A stretch of 64,000 bases of DNA from Sedimenticola_A sp040506425 (GTDB taxonomy: Bacteria > Pseudomonadota > Gammaproteobacteria > Chromatiales > Chromatiaceae), in assembly GCA_965224515.1 (NCBI GenBank), contig OZ245051.1, positions 558,001-622,000 on the forward strand, in the 5' to 3' direction. This document shows positions 17,137-25,998 of the stretch, one piece after another. The number at the start of each line of letters is the position of its first letter. Positions within the stretch are counted from its first letter, which is position 1. The notes below the pieces were generated by a model, which made no database searches, was not told where the DNA came from, and saw only the letters and a list, made by a program, of their open reading frames with translations. A program made the translations under genes and the position numbers.

Positions 17137-18063
17137 CTACCCACCCTGCGTTTGTATCGAATCCCAGTACTCATCAACCCCGGCCTGTATCTCCTCCAGC
17201 AATGCCTCGTTGCGTTCCGGTCTGAACAGGTGGGCAAACCGTCCCTGCCTTTCAAGGTAGCGCTCAACCGGCAGCCGCCTGGTCGGCACCTTGGTGTGCA
17301 CCACCTGGCCATCCACGTACTCCTTGAGGGGCCAGATGCCGGTCTTGACCGCCAGTTTGCCGATCTCCACCGCCTCTTTGGGGTCAAAGTCCCAGCCGGT
17401 GGGGCATGGGGAGAGCGCGATGATCAAACGAGGTCCTTTGATACCCTTCGCCTTCTCGATCTTTCGCGCCAGATCCAGGGGTTCGGCACCGATCACCGTC
17501 GCCACGTAGGCAGGCCTGTGTGCAGCCCAGATATCGAACAGCGGTTTCTTCTCTCCAGTAAAACCGATACCCACCCGGCTGGTGGATGTCTTTGCACCAT
17601 GGGGCGTGGCATCGGAGTACTGCTGCCCGGTATTACCGTAGCCCTCGTTGTCGTAGCAGATATAAAGAAAATCGAGATTACGCTCGATGGCACCCGAGGT
17701 GGCAGAGAGACCCATGCCGTAAGCGGATCCGTCACCGGTAAGCACCACCACCTGCATGTCTTCATCCTTCGGCAGGCGCTTCTTCCCGAGCTGGATATCA
17801 AGGGCATCCCGTATGCCCTGGGCACCCGCAGGGGCCGAGGCCATGGCAGTGTAGAGCCAGGAACCGCGAAATGGTGTGAATGGGTAGACCGCCAGCAGGG
17901 TCATGCAGCCGGCGGCATTAACGAACACGCTGTTCTCGCCCAGTATGTCGTAGATTTCGTGCAGCGCCTCCAGCCCCCCGCAACCGGCACACATGGGATT
18001 GCCCGAGCCAAGCAGGTGAGTCGAGGGGAGCTGTTTGACGTTCTTGAAAATGGTATCAGTCAT
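17137..18063 (-). CDS. 2-oxoacid:ferredoxin oxidoreductase beta (TPP-binding) subunit
   Basis: The 308-residue protein matches PorB/VorB-type beta subunits: the N-terminal cluster-ligand region GNPMCAGCGG, a further cysteine in NAAGCMTLL, the TPP motif VVLTGDGSAYGMGL and the follow-on YICYDNEGYGNTGQQYSDATP. It binds thiamine pyrophosphate and a 4Fe-4S cluster and, with the two subunits upstream, decarboxylates a 2-oxoacid to an acyl-CoA. Its start overlaps the alpha-subunit stop by one base (TAATG). Pyruvate, 2-oxobutyrate, branched-chain oxoacids and phenylglyoxylate are all possible substrates. Confidence 0.9.
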   Translation of the reverse strand: MTDTIFKNVKQLPSTHLLGSGNPMCAGCGGLEALHEIYDILGENSVFVNAAGCMTLLAVYPFTPFRGSWLYTAMASAPAGAQGIRDALDIQLGKKRLPKDEDMQVVVLTGDGSAYGMGLSATSGAIERNLDFLYICYDNEGYGNTGQQYSDATPHGAKTSTSRVGIGFTGEKKPLFDIWAAHRPAYVATVIGAEPLDLARKIEKAKGIKGPRLIIALSPCPTGWDFDPKEAVEIGKLAVKTGIWPLKEYVDGQVVHTKVPTRRLPVERYLERQGRFAHLFRPERNEALLEEIQAGVDEYWDSIQTQGG

Positions 18064-19313
18064 TAGTCACCCCCACCCTTGAGCTCCCTACGCTCCACGC
18101 CCGCGATGCTCTGCAGCTTACGGGTCTCTCTCAACTCACTATCGGTGTAGAGCAGCCGGGCTGGCAGCCTCTCGCCCCTCTCCGCCGCATTCCTCGTCAC
18201 CCTGGCGATCTGAAAGAACTCTTCAGGGGCGATATCCCTGCCACCCAGACCACCGATGAAACTGGCCATCAGCTGTGGCGCATCGGGCAGTCCGAACAGT
18301 GCCGCTGCGATCTCGGTGTAGAGCACACCGCCACCACCCATGGAGATATTCTGATCGATAACAGCCACCGCCCGGCGTCCTGCCAGAAGCTGCTGCAGCA
18401 GCTTGTCGGGAAAAGGCCGCAGCAGGCGGGGACGCACCAGTCCGATCTTCCAACCTGCCTCGCGCAGACTGTCCACGGCCGCCTTGGCCTTGGTGGCAAA
18501 AGAGCCCATCATCACGAACAGGTAATCCGCGTCTTCACAACGGTAGGCCTCCACCGCCGGATGTTTGCGGCCAAAGAGCTGGGCGAACTCGGCAGATATT
18601 CTGTCGTATGCATCCAGTCCGTTCAGGGCAGCAATATGGGTCTCGTAGCGGAAATAGGAGTAGGGCCCACCACCCAGCACGGCAACCGCCTGGCTCTCCG
18701 GCGCACTGGCCTTGAACTGCAATGCACCCGGGTCGAAGGACGGCAGAAACCGCCGCACCCTGTCCTGTTCAGGGATCTCGACCGGCTCCCGGGTGAAGGA
18801 GAGATAGAAACCGTCCATATTCACCAATACCGGCAGGCGCACTGATGGATCCTCACCCAGGCGATAGGCCAGCAGTACGCTGTCCAGCAACTCCTGGCAG
18901 GTGGCGCAGTGGATCTGCAGAAAACCGCTATCCCTGGCGGCCAGGATATCGTTGTGATCAGGCTCCAGGGTAATGGGCGCGGAGAGCCCCCGGGAGACGT
19001 TGACCAGCACAAAGGGTGCACGCCAGCTGGAGACCGTGTAGAGCATCTCCATGGCGTAGAGTAGCCCCTGGCTGGAGGTGGCGCTGAAGACCCGGATACC
19101 GGTAGCCGCGGCTGCACCGGCCGCAGTGACCATGGAGTGCTCCGAATCCAGGGTGACCAGCCGCCCCTCCATCTCGCCGCTGTCGATCCAGGCCGAAAGA
19201 GATTCAATGATCTCGGTCTGGGGGGTAATGGGAAAAGCGGGCACATAATCCACCTCCGCCAGCCTGGCACCCCAGGCCGCGGCGGCGTTTCCGGTCATCA
19301 GTACACGGCTCAT
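18063..19313 (-). CDS. 2-oxoacid:ferredoxin oxidoreductase alpha subunit
   Basis: The 416-residue protein is a PorA-like alpha subunit: the pyrimidine-binding domain starts TGNAAAAWGARLAEVDYVPA and includes FPITPQTEIIESL and SEHSMVTAAGAAAATG; the C-terminal domain has VRPRLLRPFPDKLL and the VIDQNISMGGGG motif. The start overlaps the upstream gamma-delta gene by 4 nt (ATGA), the usual sign of translational coupling. The length is normal (about 390-420 aa). Confidence 0.9.
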   Translation of the reverse strand: MSRVLMTGNAAAAWGARLAEVDYVPAFPITPQTEIIESLSAWIDSGEMEGRLVTLDSEHSMVTAAGAAAATGIRVFSATSSQGLLYAMEMLYTVSSWRAPFVLVNVSRGLSAPITLEPDHNDILAARDSGFLQIHCATCQELLDSVLLAYRLGEDPSVRLPVLVNMDGFYLSFTREPVEIPEQDRVRRFLPSFDPGALQFKASAPESQAVAVLGGGPYSYFRYETHIAALNGLDAYDRISAEFAQLFGRKHPAVEAYRCEDADYLFVMMGSFATKAKAAVDSLREAGWKIGLVRPRLLRPFPDKLLQQLLAGRRAVAVIDQNISMGGGGVLYTEIAAALFGLPDAPQLMASFIGGLGGRDIAPEEFFQIARVTRNAAERGERLPARLLYTDSELRETRKLQSIAGVERRELKGGGD

Positions 19314-20236
19314 GACTCATCTCCCTCGGACCCGCCATGCTCCGGCAGGGCCTCGATGGCGTGGGGTGGACACTGGGCAACACAGACAAGGCACCCCTTG
19401 CAGTGGTCATAGTCGATGTGGGGATACCCCTCCCCGTCCACATCGATAGCGCTGTCGGGACAGAAGGTGCTGCAGACCCACCAGCAGCGGTTACAGCGTT
19501 CGTAATCGACCTCAGGCCGCATGGTGCGCCAGGATCCCGTGGCCATCAGTTCACTGGTCAACCCGCCATGAATGGTCGGGGCGGAGAGGGCGGTCTGCTC
19601 GAAAGGCAGATCAACCCAATCCGGCTCGTCCCACTGTTCTGCCGATACTGCCTCACGGGGGGATACCATACCGGCCCTGTCTGCAGTGAATTCATAGGCG
19701 TCCCGGGCCACCCGGAGATTCTCCTCCACCACCTGGGACCCAAGATGCACCAGCTCTTCTTGCAGAGCGGCTTCGAGACCCTGCCTTGGAATTTCACCTA
19801 TCAGTGCAGCAGCCGCACCCGCACAGGCCGCTCCCACGTAAGGCAGGGAGGCGCGATCCGCCACCTCCTCGGCGGCGGGCAGAATCAGCACCGGTCCCTC
19901 CAGGTTCAACCGGTTCCGCCAGGTATCGGCAGTCTCATGGGTATTGATCAGGATCACCGTGTGGGCATCGGCACCGGCCAGAACCCCTGCAGCGGGAACC
20001 GGCACCAGGCTGTCGTCTGCAACGACCACCAGGTCCGGACGCCGGATGATGCCCCGCTCATAGATCGGCGCTTTTGCCGCCCGGACAAAGGCGAAGATCG
20101 GGGCACCACGCCGCTCGGCACCATAGCGCGGTGCATCCTGTACCTCGAATCCCTGGAGGAAAAAGGCGGTACCCAGGATACGGCTTGCGGTCTTCATACC
20201 CTGACCGCCACGACCGTGAAAACGTATGCGATACAT
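19310..20236 (-). CDS. 2-oxoacid:ferredoxin oxidoreductase, fused gamma and ferredoxin (delta) subunit
   Basis: The 308-residue protein joins a gamma domain (residues 1-185: RFHGRGGQGMKTASRILGTA, RYGAERRGAPIFAFVR) to a C-terminal two-cluster ferredoxin domain (CNRCWWVCSTFCP and CKGCLVCVAQCP). In many archaeal and bacterial enzymes these are separate genes; the fusion gives the full alpha/beta/gamma/delta set in three genes. Electrons leave through the two 4Fe-4S clusters. The first gene of the run is 18 nt further upstream (amino-acid dehydrogenase, stop at 20255). Confidence 0.9.
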   Translation of the reverse strand: MYRIRFHGRGGQGMKTASRILGTAFFLQGFEVQDAPRYGAERRGAPIFAFVRAAKAPIYERGIIRRPDLVVVADDSLVPVPAAGVLAGADAHTVILINTHETADTWRNRLNLEGPVLILPAAEEVADRASLPYVGAACAGAAAALIGEIPRQGLEAALQEELVHLGSQVVEENLRVARDAYEFTADRAGMVSPREAVSAEQWDEPDWVDLPFEQTALSAPTIHGGLTSELMATGSWRTMRPEVDYERCNRCWWVCSTFCPDSAIDVDGEGYPHIDYDHCKGCLVCVAQCPPHAIEALPEHGGSEGDES

Positions 20237-20254
20237 AACGCCTTCCCATTCCGG

Positions 20255-21370
20255 TTAGAAGATTGACCAGCGCCTCGTGGTCATTGCCCGTTTCACTCTT
20301 TCAGTGGCCAATTCCACTGCCGCATCCCTGGGCGGGATATTCTCCGTCCGCGAACGCTCCAGGACCTGGGCGGTATTCTCGTGCACCTTCTCGGCAATCA
20401 CCTCCATTGCCGTACCCTGGTTCATGTTCTGGTACTCCAGCGCACCACAGATGACTCCGCCTGCATTGGCGATAAAGTCAGGCACAATCAGCACACCACG
20501 TTCGTGCAGTATCTTCTCCGCATCATAGGTGAAGGGGATGTTCGCCCCCTGCACCACCAGCCGGGTCTTCATCTGGTCGACATTGTCGCCATGCACCACG
20601 TCGGGTCTGGCAGCGGGAATCCATATATCGCACTCCACACCCACCACGCCGTCACGTTTCAGCTTCTGCCCCTCGGCATACTCGATGACACTGCGGCCGT
20701 CGGCCTTGAGACTTATGAGTGTGTTGAGATCCAGGCCATCCGGATTGACGATGGTCCCTTTCGAATCGGCCACGCCGACCACCCTTGCGCCCTTCTCGGC
20801 AAGGAACCGGGCAGCGTGCTTGCCCACGGAACCGAAACCCTGGATCACGACCCGTGCACCATCCAGTTCAAAATCGCAGTATTCCAGGGCCACATCCACC
20901 GCATGACTGATTCCCCAGCCGGTAGCACCGATCTCGTCCAGGGGAATACCCCCCACCTCCCGGGGCAGCCCGACGGACCGGTTGCCTATCTCGTCCCTGA
21001 TCCATGCCATGCACTGCTCGTCAGTACCCATATCGGGACCGAAGATGTACTCGTTGACATCAACCAGGGCACAGGCCAGCTCGCGGATCAGGCACTCTTT
21101 CTCCTCCCGCAACATCTTGGGATCGCCGAACAGAACCGATTTGGCCCCTCCGTGGGGCAGGCCTGCCGCCGCGTTTTTCAGGGTCATGGCCCGGGCCAGG
21201 CGGGCGCACTCCTTGGTGCTGACATCCGGCGCCATGCGCAGGCCGCCGATGGCGGGCCCGGCAGCAACATTGTCCACCACCAGCACCGCTTTCAGGTTGT
21301 GGGTGGGTTCGTAGATATGGATTATCTTTCCGGGACCCAACTCGTCTACATAATCAAAGATCTCGCCCAT
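20255..21370 (-). CDS. Glu/Leu/Phe/Val dehydrogenase family protein
   Basis: The start at 21370 (MGEIFDYVDELGPG) has an AAGGA site eight bases upstream; a longer open frame reaching 21946 overlaps the divergent threonine dehydratase and is rejected. The product is 371 aa, the size of leucine/phenylalanine/valine dehydrogenases rather than of glutamate dehydrogenase (over 410 aa). Motifs are KNAAAGLPHGGAKSVLFGDP with the catalytic lysines and the Rossmann segment VVIQGFGSVGKHAARFL. It oxidatively deaminates an amino acid to a 2-oxoacid with NAD(P). It heads the operon encoding the 2-oxoacid oxidoreductase, so its product is a likely substrate of that enzyme; the exact amino acid is not determined. 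Confidence 0.88.
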   Translation of the reverse strand: MGEIFDYVDELGPGKIIHIYEPTHNLKAVLVVDNVAAGPAIGGLRMAPDVSTKECARLARAMTLKNAAAGLPHGGAKSVLFGDPKMLREEKECLIRELACALVDVNEYIFGPDMGTDEQCMAWIRDEIGNRSVGLPREVGGIPLDEIGATGWGISHAVDVALEYCDFELDGARVVIQGFGSVGKHAARFLAEKGARVVGVADSKGTIVNPDGLDLNTLISLKADGRSVIEYAEGQKLKRDGVVGVECDIWIPAARPDVVHGDNVDQMKTRLVVQGANIPFTYDAEKILHERGVLIVPDFIANAGGVICGALEYQNMNQGTAMEVIAEKVHENTAQVLERSRTENIPPRDAAVELATERVKRAMTTRRWSIF

Positions 21371-21514
21371 GATCAAAGTCCTTCTTGTTTTCAGCTGTTT
21401 TACCGGCTTCCGGGCACGGCACACTGTCGGACAAAACCCGCAGAACTCTTCTACTATCTTAAGTAAAGCACGAAATTCCCCGAACGGTGGGGTATTACAA
21501 GGGAGAACACCAGA

Positions 21515-22717
21515 GTGGTTGACCTGGCTGAGATTGAAGCGGCACGCCTGAGGATCAGGGACTCGGTCTTCTATACCCCCTGCGCATACTCCGAGAGCCT
21601 CAGCCACCTGGCCGGCTGCAACCTCTACCTCAAACTGGAGAATCTGCAGATGACCGGCTCGTTCAAAGACCGGGGCTCCCTGAACAAGATGCTTCAGCTC
21701 AACGAGGAGCAGAGAGAGGCCGGGGTGATCACCGCCTCGGCCGGCAACCATGCCCAGGGAGTTGCCCACGCCGCCCGTATCTGCGGTGTCCGCGCCACCA
21801 TTGTCATGCCCGAAACCACCCCCCTGGCCAAGATACGCGGCACCAGGGAGCTGGGCGCGGAGATCATCCTCCACGGCAGCGGCTACGATGACGCATCCGA
21901 GAAGGCCCAGGCGTTGCAGCAGGCCCAGGGCTACACCCTGATCCACGCCTTTGACGATGAACAGATCATCGCCGGCCAGGGCACCATTGGTCTTGAGATA
22001 ATCGAGCAGGTACCCGATATCGACACGGTGGTCATTCCTATAGGCGGAGGCGGCCTGATCTCAGGCATCGGCACGGCCATAAGCTCTCTGCGTCCACAGG
22101 CCCGCATCATCGGCGTCGAAGCCGCCCGCATGCCTTCCATGAAAAAGAGCATTGCAGCTGGTCAAGTCTCACCCCATCAAAACGCCAGCACCCTGGCCGA
22201 CGGCATTGCAGTGGCTAGGGTCGGGCAGCTGACCCTGCCCATCACCCGCAAACTTGCGAGGGAGATCATCACCGTCACAGAAGATGAAATCAGCAACGCC
22301 ATCATGGTGCTGCTGGAGCGTGAAAAAACCCTGGCCGAGGGTGCAGGGGCGGCGGGTTTTGCCGCTCTCTACAACGGCCATATCAAGGAGGTGGCAGGTA
22401 AAAATGTGGTGGTTGTGATCAGTGGAGGCAATATCGACATGACCATGCTGGCCAGGATACTCGAGCGTGGCCTGGAGACAGATGGCCGCATCGCCCGCCT
22501 CAAGGTGATCATAAAGGACAAACCCGGCAACATCGCCACCCTGGCGACCCTGGTGGCGGGGCATCAATCCAACATCCTGCAGATCTCCCAGAACCGTGAT
22601 GTCAGCGAAGTGCAACTGGAGGAGACCGAGGTGGAACTGCTGCTGGAGACACGGGGCAAAACCCACGTGGAGGAGATCGTCAACTCCATCAGTGGCCACG
22701 GATTCAAGGTCAGGTAA
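21515..22717 (+). CDS. Threonine ammonia-lyase (PLP) with ACT domain
   Basis: The 400-residue protein has the fold-II PLP motif GSFKDRGSLNKM (lysine binds PLP), ITASAGNHAQGVAHAA, the glycine-rich phosphate loop IPIGGGGLISGIG, and a C-terminal ACT domain (about 325-400: VIIKDKPGNIATLATLVAG). The length matches catabolic/short biosynthetic threonine dehydratases. It makes 2-oxobutyrate and ammonia from threonine. The start is GTG with an AGGGAG ribosome site. It is divergent (144 bp) from the dehydrogenase/oxidoreductase operon, whose enzyme could turn 2-oxobutyrate into propionyl-CoA. Confidence 0.92.
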   Translation: MVDLAEIEAARLRIRDSVFYTPCAYSESLSHLAGCNLYLKLENLQMTGSFKDRGSLNKMLQLNEEQREAGVITASAGNHAQGVAHAARICGVRATIVMPETTPLAKIRGTRELGAEIILHGSGYDDASEKAQALQQAQGYTLIHAFDDEQIIAGQGTIGLEIIEQVPDIDTVVIPIGGGGLISGIGTAISSLRPQARIIGVEAARMPSMKKSIAAGQVSPHQNASTLADGIAVARVGQLTLPITRKLAREIITVTEDEISNAIMVLLEREKTLAEGAGAAGFAALYNGHIKEVAGKNVVVVISGGNIDMTMLARILERGLETDGRIARLKVIIKDKPGNIATLATLVAGHQSNILQISQNRDVSEVQLEETEVELLLETRGKTHVEEIVNSISGHGFKVR

Positions 22718-22727
22718 CGGCGGGACC

Positions 22728-23579
22728 ATGCAGCGCATGTCACTTCCCAACCTCTGGCCCTACCTCGCCATCTTTGCACTGGGTTATTCAGCAATAGCCC
22801 TGTTCCTCTTCTTCACCCAGTCGAGCATGATCTACTTCCCTGGCATTCAGTCCCGACAGATCGATTACACCCCTGACCGGTTCGGCCTCGACTATGAAGA
22901 CGTCAACATCACCACTGAAGACGATGTAAAGCTCCATGGCTGGTTCCTGCCGGCGACATCACCAAGAGCCACCCTGCTCTTCTTCCACGGTAACGCAGGC
23001 AATATCTCCCACCGCAGCGACTCACTGAAGCTCTTTCACCGCCTCGGCCTTGATGTGTTGATCATCGACTACCGGGGTTACGGCCAGAGCGAGGGTAAAC
23101 CATCGGAGCAGGGAACCTACCTGGATGCCGAAGCGGCATGGCGTTATCTGACCCGTGATCGTGGAGTCGATGGCAGGGGGATCATTCTGTTCGGCCGTTC
23201 CCTGGGCGGCTCGATCGCCGCCTACCTGGCATCGAACAGAGAGGTGATGGGACTCATTATCGAATCGGCTTTCACCTCCGTCCCGGACATTGCTGCAGAG
23301 CTCTATCCGCTGCTGCCCGTGCGTTTGCTGGCACGTTTCAAGTACGATACAAGGGCCTACCTGGATGGGGTCAGCGCCCCGGTGATGATAAACCACAGCA
23401 GGGAGGATGAGATCGCACCGTTCAGTCATGGCGAGGCACTCTTTGAGGCGGCCAGCCAGCCCAAACGGTTCCATGAACTGCAGGGCGGGCACAATGTGGG
23501 GTTCCTGAGCAATACAGCTGCTTATTTCAAGGCACTGGACGGGTTTATTGAGCTCTGCATCACAGGCAACGGGCAATAA
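22728..23579 (+). CDS. Membrane-anchored alpha/beta hydrolase
   Basis: The product (283 aa from the ATG at 22728) starts with an uncleaved membrane helix (YLAIFALGYSAIALFLFF), then an alpha/beta-hydrolase domain of the BEM46/ABHD13 type: LFFHGNAGNISHR as the oxyanion segment, IDYRGYGQSEG, nucleophile elbow FGRSLGGSIAAY, an acidic residue in NHSREDEIAP and the histidine in GGHNVGF. The active site should face the periplasm. Physiological substrates of this family are mostly unknown. It starts 11 nt after the threonine dehydratase stop, so the two are probably cotranscribed. Confidence 0.85.
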   Translation: MQRMSLPNLWPYLAIFALGYSAIALFLFFTQSSMIYFPGIQSRQIDYTPDRFGLDYEDVNITTEDDVKLHGWFLPATSPRATLLFFHGNAGNISHRSDSLKLFHRLGLDVLIIDYRGYGQSEGKPSEQGTYLDAEAAWRYLTRDRGVDGRGIILFGRSLGGSIAAYLASNREVMGLIIESAFTSVPDIAAELYPLLPVRLLARFKYDTRAYLDGVSAPVMINHSREDEIAPFSHGEALFEAASQPKRFHELQGGHNVGFLSNTAAYFKALDGFIELCITGNGQ

Positions 23580-23655
23580 TCAACATCGTCCTTTCTGTCA
23601 CAGCCCTCAATATGGTCTATTTTCTAAAGAAAGAAAGCTGGAAAAGGAAAACGAT

Positions 23656-24126
23656 ATGGCTATCGCCCCCTCGGTCCTGGCATTCCTCGAAGCCCACGAC
23701 ATAAGCTTCGACACCATCACCCACCCAAAGAGCTACTCCAGTGCGGAAACCGCTGCAGCGGCCCATGTAATGGATGACCATATAGCCAAGGCCGTGGTAC
23801 TGAAGAGCGGCGACAACTTCCTGCTGGCGGTCATTCCAGCCAACCAGTGGGTAAACCTGAAACAAGTCGACACCGAGATGAACCTGCCCTGCCAGCTGGC
23901 TGAAGAGTGGGAAGCCGAAGAGCTGTTCGTGGACTGCCAGCCCGGCGCCATTCCGCCCCTCGGCACGCCCTACGGTATAGAGACCCTGCTGGACGAGGAC
24001 CTTACATCCCTTGCCAAGGTCTACTTCGAAGCAGGAGACCATGAACAGCTTATCGTTGTCAGTGGCGACCGGTTCAACCAGATAATGAAAGGCGCCCGTC
24101 ACGGCCACTTCTACGAGACGGTGTGA
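23656..24126 (+). CDS. YbaK/EbsC-like aminoacyl-tRNA deacylase domain protein (second copy)
   Basis: The start at 23656 is set by an AAGGA site and by homology to the start of the paralogue at 14517-14993; a longer frame from 23548 has no family-like sequence. The 156-residue product has DHIAKAVVLK, LLAVIPANQWVNL, PGAIPPLGTPYG and YFEAGDHEQLIVVSG. Compared with the first copy, the loop between the two halves is rewritten, so the two may edit different tRNAs. It precedes a 20-bp inverted repeat shared with the end of the convergent pcm gene. Confidence 0.8.
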   Translation: MAIAPSVLAFLEAHDISFDTITHPKSYSSAETAAAAHVMDDHIAKAVVLKSGDNFLLAVIPANQWVNLKQVDTEMNLPCQLAEEWEAEELFVDCQPGAIPPLGTPYGIETLLDEDLTSLAKVYFEAGDHEQLIVVSGDRFNQIMKGARHGHFYETV

Positions 24127-24143
24127 CCTGCTGAATCTAACCA

Positions 24144-24169
24144 TGTAGGAGCCGTCTCCCGACGGCGAT
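24144..24169. repeat. REP-like repeat, family 2
   Basis: The sequence begins TGTAGGAGCCGTCTCC and ends with GGCGAT. A copy with two differences lies at 35741-35766, after hisG. Both are in intergenic spacers. Confidence 0.65.
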
Positions 24170-24196
24170 AGCCAGGCGGCTGTTTTATCACCGGGA

Positions 24197-24254
24197 GAGC
24201 GAACTTGTTCGCGATCCTCACACTGTCACAGCATGATCGCGAACAAGTTCGCTC
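24197..24254. repeat. Perfect 20-bp inverted repeat between convergent genes
   Basis: GAGCGAACTTGTTCGCGATC (24197-24216) is followed after 18 bp by its exact reverse complement (24235-24254). It abuts the stop codon of pcm (24255) and follows the YbaK-like gene, so it could act as a bidirectional transcription stop or be a REP-type mobile palindrome. There is no T-run. Confidence 0.8.
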
Positions 24255-24926
24255 CTACTCATAGTCAGGATTGCCGTGCCCCCCGGTGAGCGGCACAAAA
24301 GCCACTCCCAGCACATCCCGGGTACCGATTTCACCGCTCTCTCCCTTCTCCACCAGCATCAGTTCCTGGTGGAAGTGCGCCATCCCCACCGGAATTACCA
24401 GCTTCCCTCCGGGCTTGAGCTGATCCACCAGGGGCGGAGGAATCGATGGGGCCGCAGCGGTCACGATGATGCCGTCAAAGGGCGAGAACTCATCCCAGCC
24501 GTGATAGCCATCAGCCACCCGGCAGACCACGTTGTCATACCCCAGGGCACTCAAAGTGGCTGCCGCCCGGTGTGACAGCTTTTCAATGATCTCAATGGAG
24601 TAGACCTTGCTGACCAGTTGGGACAGTACCGCCGCCTGGTATCCAGACCCGGTCCCCACCTCCAGGATGACATGATCAGGCTCAGGGTCGAGCAGGTCGG
24701 TCATCAGGGCAACGATATAGGGTTGGGATATGGTCTGACCATCACCTATTGGAAGAGGGCCATTGATATAGGCTCGCGACTGCATTTCAGGCGGCACAAA
24801 GGCATGACGGGGAACCGTCGCCATGGCGTCCATAACCCGTTCATCAAAAGCCGTGCGCCCGATCATCCGGCTGGTGTAATCCACCTCCATCCGGATCTCC
24901 TCAAGCATCCGCTTCAGGTCGGCCAT
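24255..24926 (-). CDS. pcm: Protein-L-isoaspartate O-methyltransferase
   Basis: The 223-residue protein shows the PIMT signature: VPRHAFVPPEMQSRAYINGPLPIGDGQTISQP in two conserved blocks, the SAM-binding motif ILEVGTGSGYQAAVLSQL, and GGKLVIPVG near the C-terminus. It methylates isoaspartyl residues in damaged proteins to start their repair. The length (about 210-225 aa) is normal. In many gammaproteobacteria pcm sits with surE and rpoS; here it stands apart, facing the second YbaK-like gene. Confidence 0.92.
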   Translation of the reverse strand: MADLKRMLEEIRMEVDYTSRMIGRTAFDERVMDAMATVPRHAFVPPEMQSRAYINGPLPIGDGQTISQPYIVALMTDLLDPEPDHVILEVGTGSGYQAAVLSQLVSKVYSIEIIEKLSHRAAATLSALGYDNVVCRVADGYHGWDEFSPFDGIIVTAAAPSIPPPLVDQLKPGGKLVIPVGMAHFHQELMLVEKGESGEIGTRDVLGVAFVPLTGGHGNPDYE

Positions 24927-25101
24927 CCAAAAACTCCCCGCATAACGAGACCTCTGCCGCCTCTCTTCTCTCTACCACAAGCATAGTTCAACGGCTGTTG
25001 TGAACCCCATGGGTTATGTGGGCTATTTCACGAGTTGTGACCAATGCAATAGAGAAATGCCTGGAGTACACAAAGAACCGGGCATCAGAGAACTGAAATA
25101 A

Positions 25102-25998
25102 TCAAGGCAGAATCCGCGTACCGGCTCTGCCTTCGACAATTGCACCCGCATCTTCCAGTCGACCGATAAAAGCGTATCCCCCTGTCTGCTCGACAAAGCG
25201 GCAGGCCGCCTCCACCTTGGGCCCCATGGACCCGGGAGCAAAGCTCTGTTCTCTCAGTTCGGTGACCGTCGCCTCGTCTATGGGCTTGGCTGCAGCGCTG
25301 CCCCACGCCTGGTAGACCGCATCCACATCGGTCAGCAGCAGTAGCTGTTTCGCTTTCAGTTCATGAGCAAGCAGCGCACTGGCCAGGTCTTTGTCTATGA
25401 CGGCTTCAACACCTATCAGTGTATCGTCGCTCTTTTCCACCACCGGTATACCGCCGCCACCGGCACAGATCACGACCGCTCCTGCATCCAGCAGCACCTT
25501 GATTGCCGGTAACTCCAAAATGGTGAGCGGTTCAGGTGATGGAACCACCCGTCGGTAGCCTTTCCCATCCCTCATCACTCTCCAGTTGTATAGTTCGTTG
25601 AGCCGGCTTGCCTGGGCAATATCATAGAGGGGCCCGATGGGCTTGCTCGGCTGTTTGAATGCAGGGTCATCAGCCGCCACCCTCACCTGCGTAAGCAGGC
25701 TGACCACCTTGCGCTCTGGCAGGCGGTTACGCAGCGCCTGCTCAATCAGGTAGCCGAGCATGCCTTCGGTTTCGGCGTTGAGTACGTCCAGCGGATAGGG
25801 AGCAACGCTGGAACAGGACTCCGCCTGCAGGGCCAGCAGTCCCACCTGGGGACCATTACCATGGGTAATCACCAGGGGCCCGTTGGCGAACCCGGCAATG
25901 GCGTTCACGGCGAGACCAACATTATGGCGCTGCAGTTCCAACTCAGCAGCCTCACCCCGTCTCACCAGGGCATTGCCCCCAAGGGCGATCACCATCAT
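25102..25998 (-). CDS. arcC: Carbamate kinase-like amino-acid kinase
   Basis: The 298-residue protein has the carbamate kinase motifs VIALGGNALVRRG, VITHGNGPQVGLLALQ, PYPLDVLNAETEGMLGY, ICAGGGGIPVV and SMGPKVEAACRFVE. It interconverts carbamoyl phosphate plus ADP with carbamate plus ATP. There are no arcA or arcB genes next to it, so a role in arginine deimination is not supported here. Its start overlaps the end of the cyclic-2,3-diphosphoglycerate-synthetase-like gene by 4 nt (ATGA), so the two proteins are probably made together and may act on related acyl-phosphate chemistry. Confidence 0.9.
   Translation of the reverse strand: MMVIALGGNALVRRGEAAELELQRHNVGLAVNAIAGFANGPLVITHGNGPQVGLLALQAESCSSVAPYPLDVLNAETEGMLGYLIEQALRNRLPERKVVSLLTQVRVAADDPAFKQPSKPIGPLYDIAQASRLNELYNWRVMRDGKGYRRVVPSPEPLTILELPAIKVLLDAGAVVICAGGGGIPVVEKSDDTLIGVEAVIDKDLASALLAHELKAKQLLLLTDVDAVYQAWGSAAAKPIDEATVTELREQSFAPGSMGPKVEAACRFVEQTGGYAFIGRLEDAGAIVEGRAGTRILP

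Noticed and set aside
17137..20236. Phenylglyoxylate:NAD oxidoreductase (padEFGHI)
   Set aside because: The reductase subunit that would use NAD is missing and only three genes are present; substrate left open.
20381..21466. Open frame of 361 codons opposite the amino-acid dehydrogenase
   Set aside because: Antisense shadow of a conserved gene; no family features.
21371..21946. N-terminal extension of the amino-acid dehydrogenase to 563 codons
   Set aside because: It overlaps the divergent threonine dehydratase, and the ATG at 21370 has a ribosome site and a family-like N-terminus.
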